From positions 1 through 8,761 of the forward strand of contig JAQBPS010000441.1 in NCBI GenBank assembly GCA_028287415.1: a stretch of DNA of 8,761 bases, in the 5' to 3' direction. The first letter of the stretch is position 1. Every line of letters starts with the position of its first letter. Source of the stretch: Bacillota bacterium (GTDB taxonomy: Bacteria > Bacillota > Sulfobacillia > Symbiobacteriales > Symbiobacteriaceae). Of this stretch, positions 6,081 through 8,761 are shown in pieces. A program made the position numbers and the translations under genes. The notes beneath the pieces are model-generated. The model was not told where the DNA came from. It saw only the letters and a program-made list of their open reading frames with translations, and searched no databases.

Positions 6081-6845
6081 TTATGTCATCTCCCCGGTCC
6101 CGGGCCGGACCGAAACTCCGTCACCAACGCGCACCATGTGGCGGCACCGGTCACCGCGCACCGTCCACTTGCAGGCGAACAGCGCCTCGTCGCCGGAGGG
6201 GGGATAGGAGATTCGCTCGATGAGGAGCACGGGCTGCCCTTTCCGGATGCCCAGCTGGCTCGCCTCGAACTCGTCGGCCACGGCTGGTTCGAGGTACTTC
6301 ACCTCCCGGTCGACCGGCAGGTGATAGCGCCCCCGGAGAATCTCGTTGAAAAAGACGGAGAGGTCGAGCTCCAGGAGACCGGGGCAGCGCACCTCGGGGA
6401 TCTCCCAGGACTCGATGAAGACGGGCTCGGACTGGACGGAGATCAGGCGCATGACCCGGAAGGTGCGGTCCTCAGGGGCGAGGCCGAACAATTCCCGCTC
6501 CCGGGTGGTGGCAGGAAGCCAGAACTGGGAGAGCACTTTGACCGTGGTGGTCAGGCCCCGGTCCGCCATCTGGCGGTTGAAGGTCTGAATGCCGGCCAGG
6601 TCCTCTTCTAGCTTGGGCTCGGCGACGAAGGTACCCTTGCCCTGGCGTCGCTTAAGCAATCCGTCGACGACGAGATCGCCGAGGGCCTGCCGGACCGTGG
6701 CTCGGCTCACCCCGAAGCGCCGCATCAGCTGATGCTCCGAGGGAATCTGGGCACCGGGGGCATAGTCGCCGGAACTGATTTCCCGGCGAAGCAGCTCTTT
6801 GAGCTGGTAGTAGACGGGAACGACTCCTGACGGGTCAAGCTGCAC
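6081..6845 (-). CDS. GntR family transcriptional regulator, HutC subfamily (UTRA domain)
   Basis: This 254-residue regulator is the first gene of the operon. Residues about 11-75 form the GntR winged helix (VYYQLKELLRREI, IPSEHQLMRRFGVSRATVRQ, LKRRQGKGTFVAEP). Residues about 95-235 are a UTRA ligand-binding domain, ending in the typical KWTVRGDRCRHMV. HutC-type proteins are usually repressors released by a small effector, often a sugar, amino acid or other metabolite of the pathway they control. The open frame extends to 7376, but the true start is GTG 6845. AAAGGAG lies 8 nt upstream, and the family always begins close to this point. The long N-terminal extension would have no homology and would cross the operator repeats. 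The gene probably represses itself and the five genes behind it through the repeats at 6867-6897. The effector cannot be inferred. Confidence 0.9.
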   Translation of the reverse strand: MQLDPSGVVPVYYQLKELLRREISSGDYAPGAQIPSEHQLMRRFGVSRATVRQALGDLVVDGLLKRRQGKGTFVAEPKLEEDLAGIQTFNRQMADRGLTTTVKVLSQFWLPATTRERELFGLAPEDRTFRVMRLISVQSEPVFIESWEIPEVRCPGLLELDLSVFFNEILRGRYHLPVDREVKYLEPAVADEFEASQLGIRKGQPVLLIERISYPPSGDEALFACKWTVRGDRCRHMVRVGDGVSVRPGTGEMT

Positions 6846-6866
6846 GCAGTCAACTCCTTTCACGAA

Positions 6867-6897
6867 TATGGACAGACATGTTCTGTTGTCCGTACAA
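6867..6897. promoter_or_regulatory. Candidate GntR operator upstream of the regulator start
   Basis: TATGGACA (6867-6874) and TGTCCGTA (6887-6894) are an inverted pair with one mismatch, 20 bp centre to centre. Nested inside, ACAGA (6872-6876) and TCTGT (6882-6886) form a perfect pair. The right arm extends to TTGTCCGTACAA (6886-6897). This fits TTGT-N4-ACAA, the pattern of known UTRA-type GntR operators such as TreR (TTGTATATACAA). It lies 22-52 bp before the GTG start of gntR, the right place for autorepression of the operon. Assignment to this regulator is inference. Confidence 0.55.
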
Positions 6898-6980
6898 GTG
6901 CGATTCAATTGATGTATCACATATACCTTTCTACCGCGAAAATTTTGCATTTTGTTCAGGAATGGTGCGAAGTCTGGGGC

Positions 6981-7001
6981 GTGTCTGGGGTGACACGGAC
7001 A
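6981..7001. promoter_or_regulatory. Degenerate operator-like repeat
   Basis: GTGTC (6981-6985) and GACAC (6992-6996) form a perfect 5-bp inverted repeat, and ACGGACA (6995-7001) is the reverse complement of the TGTCCGT core found at 6887. On the minus strand TTGTCCGT matches the first eight bases of the upstream site, but the second half does not. Probably a weak or half site of the same array. Confidence 0.35.
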
Positions 7002-7010
7002 AAATGGCAG

Positions 7011-7042
7011 TGCCCGGTTGTACGGACATGTACAACCGGGCA
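7011..7042. promoter_or_regulatory. Perfect 13-bp inverted repeat containing the operator core
   Basis: TGCCCGGTTGTAC (7011-7023) and GTACAACCGGGCA (7030-7042) are perfect inverted repeats around GGACAT. The centre reads TTGTACGGACATGTACAA (7018-7035). Its left part TTGTACGGACA is identical, on the opposite strand, to 11 bases of the site next to gntR (6887-6897). There is no T-run on the plus strand and only a weak one on the minus strand, so a DNA-binding site is more likely than a terminator. It lies midway between the divergent genes and could control either. Confidence 0.5.
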
Positions 7043-7048
7043 GTGTGA

Positions 7049-7315
7049 AGGTTCCAACTCGGCCGTGACATCCCGGACGTCGCCGGGCGGGCGCTACCCT
7101 CATATCAGCGTTGGTGGGAGTCCATCGCGCAAAACCCAGCCCGGGACCCACAGCGTGTCTTCCTGGCGGTTGACGGCGATCGCTGGGTGGCGATGACCCA
7201 GATGACTGCCGTGAGCGGCGGTCTGTACAGTCCCGGGCGTGGGTCCGGGGCTTTGCCTGTATGTGGATGGGAGGTCGGCGGGGCGCGCCGAACCTGCGGT
7301 ATTGGCGCCAAGTAG
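7049..7315 (+). pseudogene. Truncated GNAT acetyltransferase remnant
   Basis: A frame open from 7049 to the TAG at 7313-7315 contains a recognisable GNAT N-terminal half from about 7052 to 7234. LGRDIPDVAGRA is followed by YQRWWESIAQNP, FLAVDGDRWVAMTQM and GGLYSPG. This matches the first helices and strands of the GNAT fold, where a 'DIPD...P', an 'NP..P...F.AVDGD..VG' and a 'GLYNGLTGV' pattern are common. It then loses similarity exactly before the acetyl-CoA binding motif (R-x-x-G-x-G/A), which is absent. There is no start codon: a TGA lies at 7046-7048 and the first in-frame ATG is in the middle. It is therefore a fragment missing its start and its catalytic half. It sits between the inverted repeat at 7042 and the LLM gene, so that gene may have been inserted next to or over it. 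The family call is by eye. Confidence 0.55.
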
Positions 7316-7348
7316 CGCAGGGCACACTACGCGCCGAGGTGAGCGCAG

Positions 7349-8317
7349 ATGTCTGATACCCCCGGGGCCAATCCACTCTCTGTCCACCCGGGATTTACCC
7401 GCATGTTCGCCCCCGGCCGGCTCAGCCTGGGTGTCTACTTTCCGATCGAGGTCTTCGAGGGCAGCAACCCAACCATGGCAAATCAGGTTGAACTGGCCCA
7501 GCGCGCAGAGGCGCTGGGCTTTGCGGCTGTCTGGTTCCGCGACGTGCCCCTGCTCGACCCGCACTTCGGGGACATCGGCCAGATCTACGACCCCTGGGTC
7601 TATCTCGGCTACATCGCCGCGCAGACGAGCACCATCGCCCTGGCGACCGGTGCGATCGTGCTGCCGCTGCGCCATCCCCTGCACACGGCGAAGGCTGCGG
7701 CCTCAGTCGATCAGATCTCCGGCGGGCGCCTGGTGCTGGGCGTGGCCACTGGCGACCGCCCTGTCGAGTTCCCGGCGTTCGGCAGGGACATTGAAGAGCG
7801 GGGCGAACTGTTTCGCGAGTTCCTCACGTACTTCCGGCAGGCCCTGGCCGAACGCTTCCCGGTGATTGATTCCCCGTTCGGCTACCTGGAGGGCGCCGAC
7901 CTCGTGCCCAAGCCGCCGTTCGGCACCATCCCGCTGATGATTGTCGGCCACAGCCAGCAGTCGGTCGAATGGATTGCACGCAACGGCGACGCATGGGCGA
8001 TGTACCCACGCCCGCCGCATCAGCAGCAGCATATCATCGCTGAATGGCGACAGGCGACCGAGCAGGCGGCACCCGGTGTCTTCAAGCCTTTCGCACAGTC
8101 ACTGTTCATCGACCTGTCGACGGACCCGGAGGAGCCGCCCCGTGCCATCCACCTGGGCTACCGCCTGGGCCGCAACGTGCTGATCCAGTTGCTCACCACG
8201 ATCCGGGAGATTGGGGTCAGCCATGTGGTCCTGAACCTCAAGTACGGGCACCGCCCGGCGGGGGAGGTCCTGGAAGAGGTGGGGGAGTATGTGCTGCCGC
8301 TGGTGACGGGGATATGA
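7349..8317 (+). CDS. Luciferase-like (LLM class) flavin-dependent oxidoreductase, BA3436-type
   Basis: The 322-residue product matches the bacterial luciferase-like monooxygenase fold and, by conserved stretches, the 'luciferase-type oxidoreductase, BA3436' group. These stretches are LSLGVYFPIE, LWFRDVPL-like (AVWFRDVPLLDP), GQIYDPWVYLGYIAA, IVLPLRHPLH, ASVDQISGGRLVLGVATGDRP, EFPAFG, VGHSQQS and the C-terminal LNLKYGHRPA. The SGGRLVLGVATGDRP segment is the typical flavin-phosphate region of LLM enzymes. Such enzymes use FMNH2 or F420 to oxidise small organic substrates, in the cytoplasm; this group's substrate is not known. GAGGTGA (7336-7342) precedes ATG 7349 by 6 nt, supporting the start. 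It is monocistronic, divergent from the gntR-rraA-dpp operon, and ends in a strong terminator. Being next to an uptake and aldolase-type operon, it may act on the same compound, but that is inference. Confidence 0.9.
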   Translation: MSDTPGANPLSVHPGFTRMFAPGRLSLGVYFPIEVFEGSNPTMANQVELAQRAEALGFAAVWFRDVPLLDPHFGDIGQIYDPWVYLGYIAAQTSTIALATGAIVLPLRHPLHTAKAAASVDQISGGRLVLGVATGDRPVEFPAFGRDIEERGELFREFLTYFRQALAERFPVIDSPFGYLEGADLVPKPPFGTIPLMIVGHSQQSVEWIARNGDAWAMYPRPPHQQQHIIAEWRQATEQAAPGVFKPFAQSLFIDLSTDPEEPPRAIHLGYRLGRNVLIQLLTTIREIGVSHVVLNLKYGHRPAGEVLEEVGEYVLPLVTGI

Positions 8318-8319
8318 GC

Positions 8320-8364
8320 AATCCCCCATTGGCTGTCATGGCTAATGGGGGATTTGTCAGTTTT
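8320..8364 (+). terminator. Rho-independent terminator of the LLM gene
   Basis: AATCCCCCATT (8320-8330) pairs perfectly with AATGGGGGATT (8344-8354). The stem extends inward by GGC/GCT (one G-T pair) to a 7-nt loop, 14 pairs in all. TTTGTCAGTTTT follows (8353-8364). It starts 2 nt after the TGA of the LLM gene. Confidence 0.85.
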
Positions 8365-8429
8365 ATGTGAGTGCTATGTGAGTGCCATGCGAGTGCTATG
8401 TGATCGCTATGTGAGTGCTATGTCGGGAC
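8364..8429. repeat. 11-bp tandem repeat (TATGTGAGTGC), five units plus a decayed sixth
   Basis: Units begin at 8364, 8375, 8386, 8397 and 8408. The first, second and fifth are identical to TATGTGAGTGC; the third has two changes and the fourth two changes. A sixth (8419-8429) keeps only TATGT and the final C. The 11-bp period is not a multiple of three, so this is not coding, and it places every copy on nearly the same face of the helix. It abuts the terminator T-run. Confidence 0.8.
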
Positions 8430-8761
8430 GACCTGGTGGTTTCAGAGCCGCGACACTAGCGTTACACACCAAGCCCACTTAGGTTCAACACCAAGCCCAC
8501 TTAGGTTGAACACCATGCACACATAGGTTCAATAGCAACCACACCGAAGGTTGCAGCAGAACATCAGCATGCCGACAGATGCCACCAAGTGATCAGTGAG
8601 CAGTCGATCACGATCCGATCAGCACCGACCAAGCGGGCCGTCGGCACTCTATCAGGATCATGCAGGACCAGCGCACTACTCTGTCACCAGTCTCTTGGGA
8701 TCATGCCAGCACCGATCTAGTGATCCAACGCCTAGTTTACCCGGAAATTCACTTCCGGATA
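8430..8761. other. Non-coding right edge: repeats, GATC-rich stretch, terminal inverted repeat
   Basis: I see no gene between the LLM terminator and the right end. Besides the 22-bp repeats, the stretch 8591-8725 contains eight GATC tetramers and near-copies of GGATCATGC (8655 and 8698). At 8741-8758 CCGGAA and TTCCGG form a perfect 6-bp inverted repeat around ATTCAC, without a T-run inside the window. The repeat density suggests a mobile-element end or a protein-binding array; the sequence stops before this can be decided. Confidence 0.55.
8466..8531. repeat. 22-bp tandem repeat, three copies
   Basis: Three head-to-tail 22-bp units lie at 8466-8487, 8488-8509 and 8510-8531. Each starts ACACCA and ends TAGGTT(C/G)A. 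The first two differ at one base, and the third has several changes in the middle (TGCACACA for AGCCCACT). A faint fourth unit, ending AAGGTT, follows to about 8553. All frames contain stops (CTTAGG gives TAG). On the minus strand the third unit reads CTATGTGTGCATGG, which resembles the 11-bp repeat to its left in opposite orientation. Confidence 0.8.

Larger units (their letters stand above)
6846..7348. other. Divergent control region between gntR and the LLM oxidoreductase
   Basis: About 500 bases separate the two divergent starts. The half near gntR is AT-richer (about 6900-6960) and flanked by the operator-like repeats. The half near the LLM gene is GC-rich and holds the GNAT remnant. I see no convincing -35/-10 pair on either strand; AT-rich segments around 6905-6955 are the likeliest place for the gntR promoter. 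Confidence 0.5.

Noticed and set aside
5757..6611. Plus-strand frame of 284 codons opposite rraA-like and gntR genes
   Set aside because: It spans the junction between two clear minus-strand genes, including their ribosome binding site, and has no recognisable domain.
7011..7042. Terminator at the perfect 13-bp inverted repeat
   Set aside because: No T-run follows on the plus strand, only a weak TTTT several bases away on the minus strand, and no gene reads into it from either side. The shared operator core fits a binding site better.
7100..7684. Minus-strand frame of 194 codons over the LLM start
   Set aside because: It is antisense to the LLM gene and the GNAT remnant and shows no family features.
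8364..8531. CRISPR array
   Set aside because: The repeats are 11 and 22 bp and contiguous, with no unique spacers and no cas genes.

Overview
The window looks like the chromosome of a high-GC, Gram-positive-type bacterium, most likely a high-GC Firmicute (Symbiobacterium-like). This is an inference from GC-rich codon use, strong AAGGAGG-type ribosome binding sites, a lipobox-anchored solute-binding protein and GTG starts. No rRNA, tRNA or other marker is present to fix the taxonomy.

Layout from left to right. Positions 1-233 hold no gene I can name. At 234-470 (minus strand) lies a small MerR/excisionase-like helix-turn-helix protein. Positions 471-1290 are mostly non-coding but structured: a 13-bp palindrome, a GAAA-tetraloop hairpin beside a Shine-Dalgarno sequence, a short plus-strand reading frame for a hydrophobic peptide (640-780), and two terminator-like hairpins (792-824 and 874-910). 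From 6845 down to 1291 runs a compact minus-strand operon of six genes with junctions of -3 (or 5) to 27 nt. In transcription order it encodes a GntR/HutC-type regulator, two tandem RraA-like (HMG/CHA aldolase superfamily) proteins, a family-5 dipeptide/oligopeptide-binding lipoprotein, and the two permeases DppB and DppC. Positions 6846-7348 form the divergent control region, with an array of TGTCCGT-containing repeats and a perfect 13-bp inverted repeat, plus a decayed acetyltransferase (GNAT) fragment. At 7349-8317 (plus strand) is a luciferase-like flavin-dependent oxidoreductase of the BA3436 type, closed by a strong terminator at 8320-8364. Positions 8365-8761 are non-coding and repeat-rich: an 11-bp tandem repeat, a 22-bp tandem repeat, a GATC-dense stretch and a terminal inverted repeat.

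How the genes may work together. The regulator probably senses a small metabolite through its UTRA domain and controls its own operon through the repeats upstream of its start. The lipoprotein and permeases would import a substrate, using ATPase subunits encoded elsewhere, since none is here. The RraA-like enzymes would act on a 2-oxo or hydroxy-oxo acid, and the divergent LLM oxidoreductase could perform an oxidation of the same substrate. This is inference: the substrate is unknown and no step is demonstrated by sequence alone. The most unusual points are the second RraA paralog with Cys in place of the conserved catalytic Arg, the operator array, the small-peptide locus, and the iterated repeats at the right end.
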